This document shows positions 1 to 5,838 of a DNA stretch of 6,060 nucleotides, piece after piece. The notes below the pieces were generated by a model. That model worked only from the letters and a program-made list of their open reading frames with translations. It searched no databases and was not told the origin of the DNA. Source of the DNA: Anaerolineae bacterium (GTDB lineage: Bacteria > Chloroflexota > Anaerolineae > J102); the NCBI GenBank assembly GCA_015493675.1, contig WGCR01000484.1, positions 1 through 6,060 on the forward strand, given 5' to 3'. The number at the start of each line of letters is the position of its first letter. Position 1 is the stretch's first letter. The position numbers and the translations under genes are program-made.

Positions 1-108
1 GCTGGAAGAATAGACCGACGATACAAAAAAGCCATAGTCATTCGCTGCGGGGCAAAGCCGCTAAAACGAATGGTCTGGTTGACTGACAAAAGTCAGCTTG
101 GCGCCTAA
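1..108 (+). other. Possible 3' end of a plus-strand gene entering from the left
   Basis: Frame 1 is open from the first base through 35 codons and stops at TAA 106-108. The encoded tail is basic and ends in WLTDKSQLGA. I do not recognise it. An open stretch of this length is not rare by chance, and frame 3 is also open to a TGA at 82-84, so the reading frame is not secure. The same bases contain the nested hairpin at 12-76, which argues for non-coding DNA instead. On the minus strand an ATG at 41 could begin a reading frame that leaves the window after 13 codons, but it has no ribosome binding site. Confidence 0.15.
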
Positions 109-131
109 ACCCGCCGATTAAAATCAGGGCT

Positions 132-178
132 GGGGGCCTTTGGCCGCTCGTCGGCCTGCACCGACGCTTTCGGCCCCC
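132..178 (+). terminator. GC-rich hairpin followed by GTTTTG, possible plus-strand terminator
   Basis: GGGGGCC (132-138) pairs with GGCCCCC (172-178). An inner stem CGTCGG (149-154) / CCGACG (161-166) closes a CCTGCA loop. On the plus strand the hairpin is followed by G and four T's (180-183), a short tract for an intrinsic terminator. It would end transcription arriving from the left edge. On the minus strand no T-tract follows directly, so it is a poor terminator for the amidase operon. It may simply be one domain of a larger structured RNA. Confidence 0.3.
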
Positions 179-197
179 GTTTTGACGAGGAAAACAC

Positions 198-215
198 CGT
201 CCCCGCAGGGGGACG
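198..215. other. Seven-base-pair hairpin with GCAG loop
   Basis: CGTCCCC (198-204) and GGGGACG (209-215) are perfect complements around the loop GCAG. It is not followed by a T-tract on either strand. It sits inside the long-range inverted repeat 76-291, 19 nt after the larger hairpin, so both may belong to one folded RNA. Confidence 0.4.
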
Positions 216-328
216 AACGGCGGAACGCCCCTAGAACCGAATTCATTCGGCGAGTGCGGCAGCGCAACGAGATTTGTCAGTCAATCAACCAAACGGTCTG
301 ACGGGTGAACGCGGTATCGTTGCAAATG

Positions 329-351
329 AAAAAACAGCTATCAGGCGTAGC
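329..351 (-). terminator. Weak candidate terminator at the end of the amidase gene
   Basis: On the minus strand GCTA (351-348) and TAGC (340-337) flank a 7-nt loop overlapping the TGA stop of the amidase gene. Six T's follow (334-329) after two bases. The stem is only 4 bp, so termination here would be inefficient. The T-run just after the last gene of the operon is the main reason to list it. Confidence 0.2.
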
Positions 352-1129
352 GACGCGCGGGCCAATAGCGGCGCAACCGCCACACGCCCGCCTGTGCGTC
401 GGCCAGCAGCTCGGCCCGACCGCCATCCCCGAACTCCACGGTCATCCGCCACACGCCCTCGGGAGTGCGCTGCTGCCGCCCCACGCCCACCACCTGCTTG
501 CGCTGGCCCTCCAACCACACAGCCTGGGGGCGCCACTCGCCGGCCCGCCATGACGCCTCCACCAAAATCATAGGCATGGCGTCCTGTTCGGCCTCGACCG
601 GAGGCTTGGGATCCACGCGGATGCTGCGTTCTTTGACATAGTGCAACGCCAGACGCAGGCCCGCGGCCACGCTGGCATGCTTGTTGCCGATGCGGTCATG
701 AGGCCACACGTGCATCTCACCCCAATCCACATCCTCGGCTGCGAGATGCAGATAGACCAGGCCCACAGGTTTTTCGGGCGTGCCGCCGCCAGGCCCGGCG
801 ATGCCGGTCACCGAGACGGCCAGATCCGTTTGCAACAGCGTCCGTACGCCGCGGGCCATCTCCTGCGCCGTTTCGGGACTGACCGCGCCGTGAGCCTCCA
901 GAGTCTCGGGCCGCACGCCCAGCACGTGCATCTTGGCGAAATTGCTGTAAGAAACGACGCCGCCCATGACGTAATGAGAACTGCCGGCAATGTCGGTAAG
1001 GATGCTGGCGATCATGCCGCCGGTGCAGCTTTCGGCCAGGGCGATGGTGAGATGATGTTGATCCAGTTGCGCGCCCAATTCGACGCTGAGTTCGCGCAAT
1101 TGAGCCAGAGTGGGAGCGTTGTGAGTCAT
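341..1129 (-). CDS. pncC: Nicotinamide-nucleotide amidase (CinA C-terminal family) with an extra C-terminal domain
   Basis: The 262-residue protein is expected to be cytoplasmic and to deamidate nicotinamide mononucleotide to nicotinate mononucleotide and ammonia, recycling pyridine nucleotides. The CinA/PncC domain spans about residues 6-168 and has the family signatures: AESCTGG (32-38, with the serine at 34 the expected nucleophile), GGVVSYSNFAK (56-66), VTGIAGPGGGTPEKPVGLVY (107-126). The N-terminal MoaB-like domain of full-length CinA is absent, as in stand-alone PncC. That domain is normally about 165 residues; here about 90 more follow. This tail is rich in tryptophan and beta-type sequence (EASWRAGEWRPQAVW at 191-205, ending near RLRRYWPARRYA). 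It recalls small DUF6504-like domains, but I could not check this. The ATG at 1129 lies 21 nt after the methyltransferase stop and lacks a clear ribosome binding site. It is the last gene of the four-gene operon. Confidence 0.9.
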   Translation of the reverse strand: MTHNAPTLAQLRELSVELGAQLDQHHLTIALAESCTGGMIASILTDIAGSSHYVMGGVVSYSNFAKMHVLGVRPETLEAHGAVSPETAQEMARGVRTLLQTDLAVSVTGIAGPGGGTPEKPVGLVYLHLAAEDVDWGEMHVWPHDRIGNKHASVAAGLRLALHYVKERSIRVDPKPPVEAEQDAMPMILVEASWRAGEWRPQAVWLEGQRKQVVGVGRQQRTPEGVWRMTVEFGDGGRAELLADAQAGVWRLRRYWPARRYA

Positions 1130-1150
1130 GCGTAAATCGTAGCACGGGAA

Positions 1151-2341
1151 TTAGACTGTGGCAAGCTTCAACGGCTCGCCAATCAACATCCAGGGGCGAT
1201 TGACCACGCGGGTGAGGATGACCACCACAGGCCGCCCGCTCCGATGCCGATAAAGCCGCTTGCGGAAAGGCTCCGGTTCGATGGGCGAGCCGCGTTTTTT
1301 GACGGCGACGACTTGCGCCTGCATGGCCCGCAAACGGCGATTGAGCCATCTGAGGTCGAAGGCGTGCTGGTCGAGGATGCGCCAAACCCGGGCGAAGGGC
1401 GTTGGCGTCCATTCGTCTCCCGAAAGATAAGCGATATCGGGATCGATCTGCCACAGGCCAAGCATCACGGCCAGGTCGGCCACTGCGCCGGCGCGGATGA
1501 CCGCGGGATCAGGCTCGTAGAAAAAGCCGCCGGGAGCTCGCACCGGCACCCGCACGCCGCGGGCCCACAGACTGACGCCCGCAGGCAGCACCGTGGCCCG
1601 TCGTCCCGGCTCATCCACCAGATTCCCAAACCACAGCGCCGCCTCCTTGAGCTCGCCTTTCAGGCTGATCCATTCCGCTTCGGCCGCAGCTGGAACTGCC
1701 TGATGCGGCAGGCCGGGCATGAGTTTGACGCCGAGATGGGGCGTACAGCAGCGTTGCAGACGCAGCAACTCGGCCAGAGAGGGCAAAAGCGCGTCGGGAT
1801 GAAAGAGACGACGGGCGTTGGTGCGGCGGCCCGGATCCGCCCAGGCCGCCGGAATATCCCAGGCAGGGCGGGTGACATCGGCCCGGATGGGATGGACGCG
1901 CCCCGCAAGATTCAGCGCCCGGGCATTCGCCTGCGTCAGCGCCAGAGCCAGCGGATCAAGATCAACTGCCAGCACGTGCAATCCCCTCTCCGCCAGGGCC
2001 AGACTGTCGGCCCCCAGACCACAGCCCAGATCCGCGGCCCGGTCCATCCCCGCGAAGCGGCGGGCGGTGTGGCGGGCCACGCTGTGCGGGCTGGCCTGCT
2101 GCAAACTGATCTCGCTGAAAAACATCCTGCTGGCCCGATCGCCAAACTTCTTCCCCGCCAATTTCCGTAGCCGGGCGGTTGTCACCAACGCCGAAGCCCG
2201 ATCGCTGGCGAACGTCTTTCGCAGCCGGGTCAGCGTCGACAGCAGCGCTGCGTCATCGGGCGGCGCGGCTGTCAGCGCTTGCAGCGGCGCTGAAGCCTCG
2301 GCGGACTGAAGCCAACGGACAAGATCGGGGGTAAGCGGCAC
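1151..2341 (-). CDS. Class I SAM-dependent methyltransferase with THUMP-like C-terminal domain
   Basis: The 396-residue soluble protein matches the PG_1098-like methyltransferase family with a THUMP-like tail. These are presumed RNA or nucleotide-related methyltransferases of unproven substrate. The N-terminal helical part (1-95) includes RLRKLAGKKFG (57-67) and SRMFFSEISLQQAS (71-84). The Rossmann core has SAM motif I (DLGCGLGAD, 104-112), an acidic strand-2 end (DLDP, 127-130) and the motif DPGRR (169-173), where relatives I remember usually read DPARR. YEPDPAVIRAG (275-285) is another family hallmark. The THUMP-like end (about 325-396) includes VKKRG (347-351), PFRKRLYRH (358-366) and VVVILTR (372-378). 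Translation starts at a GTG (2341-2339) without a visible Shine-Dalgarno sequence. It lies 24 nt after the kinase stop, with the N-terminus matching where the family begins. Co-transcription with the two-component genes is inferred from spacing. Length is normal for the family. Confidence 0.85.
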   Translation of the reverse strand: MPLTPDLVRWLQSAEASAPLQALTAAPPDDAALLSTLTRLRKTFASDRASALVTTARLRKLAGKKFGDRASRMFFSEISLQQASPHSVARHTARRFAGMDRAADLGCGLGADSLALAERGLHVLAVDLDPLALALTQANARALNLAGRVHPIRADVTRPAWDIPAAWADPGRRTNARRLFHPDALLPSLAELLRLQRCCTPHLGVKLMPGLPHQAVPAAAEAEWISLKGELKEAALWFGNLVDEPGRRATVLPAGVSLWARGVRVPVRAPGGFFYEPDPAVIRAGAVADLAVMLGLWQIDPDIAYLSGDEWTPTPFARVWRILDQHAFDLRWLNRRLRAMQAQVVAVKKRGSPIEPEPFRKRLYRHRSGRPVVVILTRVVNRPWMLIGEPLKLATV

Positions 2342-2365
2342 GGTCGGAAAAGGCCGGGATGGCGG

Positions 2366-3775
2366 TCAGCTTTCGGTGCAGGGAGCGGCCACCGGCAGAT
2401 AGATGTGAAAGACGCTGCCCTCGCCCGGCGTGGATTCCACCTCGATGCGGCCATTGTGTGCATCCACAATCCATTTGACGATGGAAAGCCCCAGGCCCGT
2501 GCCGCCGGCAGCGCGAGTGCGCGCCTTATCGGCCCGGTAGAAACGATCGAAAATATGGGGCAAATCCTCCGCTGTGATGCCCTGACCGGTGTCGGCAACG
2601 GAAATCATCGCCTCATCGCCGAGGCAATGCAGGCTGAGCTCGATGCTGCCGCCCCGGGGCGTATAGCGAATCGCGTTGTTGATGAGATTATCCAGCACCT
2701 GACGCAGACGGTCGGCGTCGCCCATCACCACAGCCTGATCTTCATGGGTGAGATGAATGGCGAGTCCGGCGCCCGCCCGCCGTTTGGCCAGACGATAGGA
2801 TTCCAGCAGCAAGGTGTCCAGTTCCACCGGCGCCCGGTTGATGGCAAGTCCTGAATCAGCCTGAGAAAGCAGCAGCAGATCAGAAATAAGCCGGTGCATG
2901 CGCTCGGCCTCGGAGTGCATTTCATTGAGCATATCCTCCCGCTCCTCCTCGGGCAGATTTTTCGCCCGGCGCAGCAAGCTGAGATTGCCCAAAATAGTCG
3001 TCAGGGGCGAACGCAATTCGTGGGAGATATCGCCGGTAAAACGACGCTGTTTCTCGAAAAGCTCCTCCAGCCGATCAAGCATTTCATTGAAGGTGCTGAT
3101 GAGGGCGCCGATCTCATCCATCCGCTGACGGCGAATGGGCACGCGCCGCTTGAGGTTGCCGGTGCGGGTAATCGCCAGGGCGGTGGCAGTGGCTTCCTTG
3201 ATGGGCTGCAGGGCCACGCCCGTCAACCAATAGCCCACGCCCGCGGCCAGAGCCAGAGCGATGGTGAAAAGAACCAGCAGATTATTGCTCAACTCCCGCA
3301 AAATCGCCTGTTGCGGGGCCAGATTACGGGCCACCTGCACGATGCCCACAGTGTGCCCATTGACCATGATAGGCGCAAAATACACCCGCAAATCATCGGG
3401 CTGCCTGATGCTGAGATTGTAAAACCCCGCCATACTGTGCATGGCCTGTTGATAATAGGGCTCGGGCAGATCGATCACGGCCCGCCCCAGATTTTTGGAG
3501 CGAATGATCACGCGGCGGGTGTTTTCCCGCACCTGCACATAAATATCGGGCTCGAAAGACGCGGTGATGATGGTCAAAAGGGGATCGGTGATGGCCGTCG
3601 TCCCCGAGGTGAGGAGAGCCAGTTGTGCGATCTGATCCCCCTTCTGCTGGAGCTCCCGGTCTACGCCGCCGACGACGCTGGCCTGGACCCGCGAAAACAC
3701 CATCGCGCCCACAAGAAGCAGCAGCACGGCCAGAAGGCCCGTGTACCAGAGGGTAAGTCGAAGCCGAAGGGACAT
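2366..3775 (-). CDS. Membrane sensor histidine kinase, partner of the adjacent response regulator
   Basis: The 469-residue protein is a classical inner-membrane sensor kinase that would autophosphorylate on histidine and pass phosphate to the regulator encoded just upstream. In order it has: transmembrane helix 1 (about 8-29), an extracytoplasmic sensor region (about 30-163) without a recognised ligand motif, transmembrane helix 2 (about 166-188), a HAMP linker (about 188-242), the HisKA dimerisation domain with SHELRSPL (251-258, phospho-acceptor His252), and a complete HATPase domain. The ATPase boxes are an N-box (DNLINNAIRYT, 362-372), a G1 box (VADTGQGI, 393-400), an F-box (FDRFYR, 409-414) and a G2 box (GGTGLGLSIV, 424-433). 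All key residues are present, so it should be active. The ATG at 3775 is 5 nt after the regulator stop, and GAGG lies just before it, overlapping the regulator's end, which suggests translational coupling. The overall plan resembles BaeS/MprB-type kinases. The signal sensed is unknown. Confidence 0.93.
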   Translation of the reverse strand: MSLRLRLTLWYTGLLAVLLLLVGAMVFSRVQASVVGGVDRELQQKGDQIAQLALLTSGTTAITDPLLTIITASFEPDIYVQVRENTRRVIIRSKNLGRAVIDLPEPYYQQAMHSMAGFYNLSIRQPDDLRVYFAPIMVNGHTVGIVQVARNLAPQQAILRELSNNLLVLFTIALALAAGVGYWLTGVALQPIKEATATALAITRTGNLKRRVPIRRQRMDEIGALISTFNEMLDRLEELFEKQRRFTGDISHELRSPLTTILGNLSLLRRAKNLPEEEREDMLNEMHSEAERMHRLISDLLLLSQADSGLAINRAPVELDTLLLESYRLAKRRAGAGLAIHLTHEDQAVVMGDADRLRQVLDNLINNAIRYTPRGGSIELSLHCLGDEAMISVADTGQGITAEDLPHIFDRFYRADKARTRAAGGTGLGLSIVKWIVDAHNGRIEVESTPGEGSVFHIYLPVAAPCTES

Positions 3776-3780
3776 AAACC

Positions 3781-4458
3781 TCAGGGTTGACGGAGAATGT
3801 AGCCGGCGCCGCGTTTGGTGTAGATGAGTCGCGGTTCGCCCCCCGATTCGAGCTTGGTGCGCAAATAGCGAATATAGACTTCGATGATGTTGGATTCCCC
3901 GCCGAAATCGTAATCCCAGATCTCATCATAAATCTGCGTGCGGGAGATGACCTGATTGGGATGTCGCATGAAGAGCTCCAGCAGATCGAATTCCCGCGCG
4001 GTCAGTTCGATCTCCCGGTTGCCGCGATGGACGGTGCGGGCGGCTGTGTCCATCACCAGATCGGCGAATTCCAGGATTTGCTTGGGCTGTCGATGCTCCG
4101 AACGGCGCAATTGCGCCCGCACCCGGGCTAAAAGCTCGTCGATATCGAATGGTTTGACCACATAATCATCGGCCCCGCTATCCAGGCCCAACACCCGATC
4201 TTCGACGGTGTCGCGGGCGGTGAGCATGAGAATGGGCGTATCGCTATCTTCGCGGATGCGTTTACACACTTCGATGCCGTCGATGCCCGGTAGCATCAGA
4301 TCCAGAATAATGAGATCTGGGTTTTCCTCATGAAAGGCGCTGATGCCCTCCAGGCCATCCTTGACAAGCCTGGCTTCATAGCCCTCCAGCAGCAGCGCAC
4401 GACGCAGAAGCTTGCCGATGGAAGGATCATCTTCGACGATGAGGATTTTCGTTGACAT
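3781..4458 (-). CDS. OmpR/PhoB-family response regulator
   Basis: The 225-residue cytoplasmic transcription factor would be phosphorylated by the downstream kinase and bind DNA as a dimer. The receiver domain (3-118) keeps the acidic pocket (EDD, 9-11), the phosphorylation site Asp53 in LDLMLPG (52-58), the switch Thr80 (LTAR) and Lys102 (KPF). The winged-helix effector domain (about 126-224) includes LTAREFDLLELF (152-163), the recognition helix region SNIIEVYIRYLRTKL (189-203) and the wing ending YTKRGAGYIL (213-222). Length and motifs are normal for the family, and the sequence is close in style to MprA-type regulators. The ATG at 4458 has only a weak GCGAGAA upstream as ribosome binding site. 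It is the first gene of the operon. OmpR-type regulators often control their own promoter; here that is inference. Confidence 0.94.
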   Translation of the reverse strand: MSTKILIVEDDPSIGKLLRRALLLEGYEARLVKDGLEGISAFHEENPDLIILDLMLPGIDGIEVCKRIREDSDTPILMLTARDTVEDRVLGLDSGADDYVVKPFDIDELLARVRAQLRRSEHRQPKQILEFADLVMDTAARTVHRGNREIELTAREFDLLELFMRHPNQVISRTQIYDEIWDYDFGGESNIIEVYIRYLRTKLESGGEPRLIYTKRGAGYILRQP

Positions 4459-4522
4459 GATAGTTTTCTCGCAATGAGTTGGGACGCGTTGCGCCCGAAT
4501 TTAGAACACAGTTTAACAACCC

Positions 4523-4542
4523 GATGCAAATGCAGCGGCATC
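4523..4542 (-). other. Small hairpin at the predicted 5' end of the regulator operon mRNA
   Basis: On the minus strand GATGC (4542-4538) can pair with GCATC (4527-4523) around a 10-nt loop. The 5' arm coincides with the transcription start predicted from the promoter at 4577-4549, so the mRNA could begin with a short stem. Such stems can protect 5' ends. The stem is only 5 bp and may be accidental. Confidence 0.2.
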
Positions 4543-4548
4543 TCTGCT

Positions 4549-4577
4549 AGTAAAAGGCTTCGATACGGAAATGTCAA
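4549..4577 (-). promoter_or_regulatory. Predicted sigma70-type promoter of the four-gene regulator operon
   Basis: A perfect -35 TTGACA occupies 4577-4572 on the minus strand. After 17 nt comes TTTACT (4554-4549), matching four of six TATAAT positions. Transcription would begin near 4542, leaving an untranslated leader of about 84 nt before the regulator ATG at 4458. TAGCAG occurs on the minus strand both upstream (4587-4582) and next to the -10 (4549-4544), spaced 38 nt apart. That is not the usual 10-11-nt OmpR-type half-site spacing. Confidence 0.5.
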
Positions 4578-4605
4578 GCAACTGCTAACGTAGCCCTGTC
4601 CACTC

Positions 4606-4636
4606 GACACGGATGGGAGGAAACACGGATAAAATC
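4606..4636. repeat. acacggat repeat element, copy A
   Basis: The octamer ACACGGAT occurs at 4607-4614 and 4623-4630, a 16-nt period. The whole element resembles copy B at 5803-5832: both contain CGGATGGGA, then two bases, then an A-run, then ACGGAT and AAA. Finding the same phrase in two intergenic spots in 1.2 kb suggests a dispersed intergenic repeat, not a gene-specific operator. Confidence 0.5.
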
Positions 4637-4673
4637 TTTTGGTTCTTTTGGATTTCAGGGGGTGAGATGCCGG

Positions 4674-4730
4674 GCGGATTGCGAATCCGCGCTGAGAACT
4701 CTCTGCATCCAGCCGGATTCGCAATCCGGC
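4674..4730. repeat. Pair of palindromes forming a 15-bp inverted repeat (REP/BIME-like)
   Basis: CGGATTGCGAATCCG (4675-4689) and CGGATTCGCAATCCG (4714-4728) are exact reverse complements, separated by 24 nt. Each is itself a hairpin: GCGGATT/AATCCGC with loop GCG (4674-4690), and GCCGGATT/AATCCGGC with loop CGC (4712-4730). The arrangement recalls REP sequences paired in opposite orientation (BIMEs). It could also slow transcription leaving the dehydratase gene. No REP-associated transposase is in the window. Confidence 0.6.
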
Positions 4731-4740
4731 GGGTTTGCGC

Positions 4741-4767
4741 CTTTGTGTCTTAGTGTTCTTAGTGGTT
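4741..4767. repeat. Imperfect tandem repeat, three units of 8-10 nt
   Basis: The units are CTTTGTGT (4741-4748), CTTAGTGTT (4749-4757) and CTTAGTGGTT (4758-4767). I recall similar runs of cttwgtg as intergenic filler in environmental bacterial genomes, but cannot verify this here. No coding role is apparent. Confidence 0.5.
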
Positions 4768-4771
4768 TTCG

Positions 4772-4789
4772 GGTGACGACCGGTGACGA
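4772..4789. repeat. Ten-nucleotide-period direct repeat of GGTGACGA
   Basis: GGTGACGA occurs at 4772-4779 and again at 4782-4789. The period of one helical turn could suit a protein binding site, but the position just downstream of the dehydratase stop makes a simple duplication more likely. Confidence 0.3.
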
Positions 4790-4808
4790 GCTTAGTAGTT
4801 ATCCAGGA

Positions 4809-5798
4809 TTACAGTTTGAAGCCAGGAGCGCCTTCCGCTGCCAGCAGACCGCGCAGCCGATCGATGCTGAGATTGCCGCCGCTGAGAACGATGCCCACTC
4901 GCCTGCCTGCCAGTTCCTGACGGAGCCTCAAGACCGCAGCCAGGGAGGCCGCGCCCGCGCCCTCGGCCAGATTGCGGGTGTGGGCCAGTAAAATAATGAT
5001 GGCCCGACGGATTTCATCATCGCTGACCAGGATGAAATCATCCAGGTAGCGCCGGAGAATCTGCTGGGGCAGCTCGAACGCGGTGCGGGTGGCCAGCCCT
5101 TCGGCGAAAGTCGCCATGGGGGCCTCGACCAGACGCCCTTCCTTCCAGGAGCGCCAGGCCGCGGGCGCTTGCTCCGACTGCACGCCGATGACGCGGATGG
5201 CGGGATTGATGGTCTTGGCCACGATGCACGCGCCGGCCGCGCCGCTGCCGCCGCCCACCGGCACGATGATGGCGTCAAGATCAGGCTGATCCGCCAACAT
5301 CTCCAGCGCATAGGTTCCCACGCCCGCAATCAGCAGGGGCTCGTTGCCGCTGTGGATGTAACGATAGCCGCGATGGCGGGCTTCCTCTTCCACCCATTCG
5401 CGAGCCTCGTCAAAATCCCGGCCCTGAAAGACAACCTCGGCGCCGAGATGCTGCATGGACGCGACTTTGGCGGGGTTGGCGCCTTCGGGCACGGCGATAA
5501 TGGCCCGCACGCCAAAAAGCCGGGCGGCGTAAGCCACCGATTGGCCATGATTGCCGGTGCTGGCGGCTATCACGCCCGCCCTGCGCTGCTCTGAGCTCAG
5601 TTGCGAAACCAGATGCACGCCCCCGCGCACCTTGAACGCCCCGACGGGTTGATGATTCTCGTGCTTCACCCACACCTCGGCTCCGGCCATCACATTGAGA
5701 GCGGGATAAGTGTAGAGCGGGGTGGGGCGCAGCCAGGCCCGCAAGTTGCGTCGGGCCTTGAGCACATCGGTGAAATGAACAGGCAGGGTATCGGACAT
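4809..5798 (-). CDS. PLP-dependent threonine/serine dehydratase (ammonia-lyase), short form without ACT domain
   Basis: The 329-residue cytoplasmic enzyme is a fold-type II PLP protein that probably deaminates threonine to 2-oxobutanoate, and perhaps serine to pyruvate. It shows KHENHQPVGAFKVRGG (45-60) with Lys56 as the expected PLP lysine, the substrate loop STGNHGQSVA (80-89), the phosphate-binding glycine loop PVGGGSGAAG (180-189), LAEGAGAA (277-284) and the pyridine-nitrogen region LSGGN (305-309). The length fits the catabolic or single-domain form; the regulatory ACT domain of biosynthetic IlvA is absent. I chose the ATG at 5798 because a promoter lies at 5867-5839, inside what a TTG start at 5867 would translate, and because the extra residues would be an unusual hydrophobic stretch. 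There is no clear ribosome binding site. Related dehydratases such as hydroxyectoine-utilisation EutB or a serine racemase remain possible. A divergent ACT-domain gene lies next door. Confidence 0.87.
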   Translation of the reverse strand: MSDTLPVHFTDVLKARRNLRAWLRPTPLYTYPALNVMAGAEVWVKHENHQPVGAFKVRGGVHLVSQLSSEQRRAGVIAASTGNHGQSVAYAARLFGVRAIIAVPEGANPAKVASMQHLGAEVVFQGRDFDEAREWVEEEARHRGYRYIHSGNEPLLIAGVGTYALEMLADQPDLDAIIVPVGGGSGAAGACIVAKTINPAIRVIGVQSEQAPAAWRSWKEGRLVEAPMATFAEGLATRTAFELPQQILRRYLDDFILVSDDEIRRAIIILLAHTRNLAEGAGAASLAAVLRLRQELAGRRVGIVLSGGNLSIDRLRGLLAAEGAPGFKL

Positions 5799-5802
5799 AA
5801 GA

Positions 5803-5832
5803 GATTCGGATGGGATAAAAACGGATGAAACC
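5803..5832. repeat. acacggat-type repeat element, copy B, in the dehydratase leader
   Basis: It shares CGGATGGGA, an A-run, ACGGAT and AAA with copy A at 4606-4636, with about a 2-nt shorter middle. It lies between the predicted transcription start (near 5832) and the ATG at 5798, so it makes up nearly all of the dehydratase 5' untranslated region. Confidence 0.45.
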
Positions 5833-5838
5833 AGAAGC

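Larger units (their letters stand above)
76..291. repeat. Long-range inverted repeat (arms 76-90 and 273-291)
   Basis: The left arm reads TGGTTGACTGACAAA. The right arm is its reverse complement with a four-base TCAA duplication (TTTGTCAGTCAATCAACCA). The arms are 182 nt apart. As RNA they could form a stem of about 15 bp with a 4-nt bulge, closing a domain that contains the hairpins at 132-178 and 198-215. The left arm also takes part in a local hairpin (83-96), so the two folds compete. Confidence 0.45.
1..340. other. Non-coding, structure-rich intergenic block downstream of the amidase gene
   Basis: No convincing gene is visible on either strand. The block holds several plus-strand foldable elements: a nested hairpin (CATTCG 39-44 with CGAATG 67-72, enclosing GCGG 47-50 with CCGC 58-61, and AGAC 12-15 with GTCT 73-76), a small hairpin CTGAC 83-87 / GTCAG 92-96, larger hairpins at 132-178 and 198-215, and GCAACGA 264-270 / TCGTTGC 317-323. 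Inverted repeats fold on both strands, so strand is not decided. It could be a 3' untranslated region, an unrecognised structured RNA, or a decayed mobile element. I compared it by eye with RNase P RNA, tmRNA, SRP RNA and the c-di-GMP-I riboswitch and found no convincing match. Confidence 0.5.
4459..4808. other. Repeat-rich intergenic region between the dehydratase and the regulator gene
   Basis: This 350-nt gap lies between two genes on the minus strand and has no convincing ORF. Going down from 4808 it holds a 10-nt-period duplication (4772-4789), a 9-nt-period tandem repeat (4741-4767), two mirror-image palindromes (4674-4730), an acacggat-containing element (4606-4636) and the promoter of the regulator operon (4577-4549). 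It looks more AT-rich than the flanking genes. No T-tract follows the palindromes on the minus strand, so no clear intrinsic terminator for the dehydratase is visible. Confidence 0.6.

Noticed and set aside
47..90. c-di-GMP-I riboswitch-like words (GGCAAAGCC, ATGGTCTGGTTGAC)
   Set aside because: The first word matches part of the class consensus, but the second GCAAA-type segment and the GGTTACCG strand are missing, and no plus-strand gene follows for it to control.
341..553. Several overlapping plus- and minus-strand small frames near the end of the amidase gene
   Set aside because: They are arginine-, proline- and alanine-rich shadows of the GC-rich amidase tail with no ribosome binding sites or family features.
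1244..2170. Plus-strand open frame of 308 codons
   Set aside because: It is antisense to the methyltransferase, which has clear SAM-binding motifs; the translated product has no recognisable domain.
2894..3790. Long plus-strand open frame of 298 codons
   Set aside because: It lies opposite the histidine kinase, whose motifs are complete. Its product is low-complexity in character (rich in His, Gly, Gln) and shows no domain, as expected for a shadow frame in GC-rich DNA.
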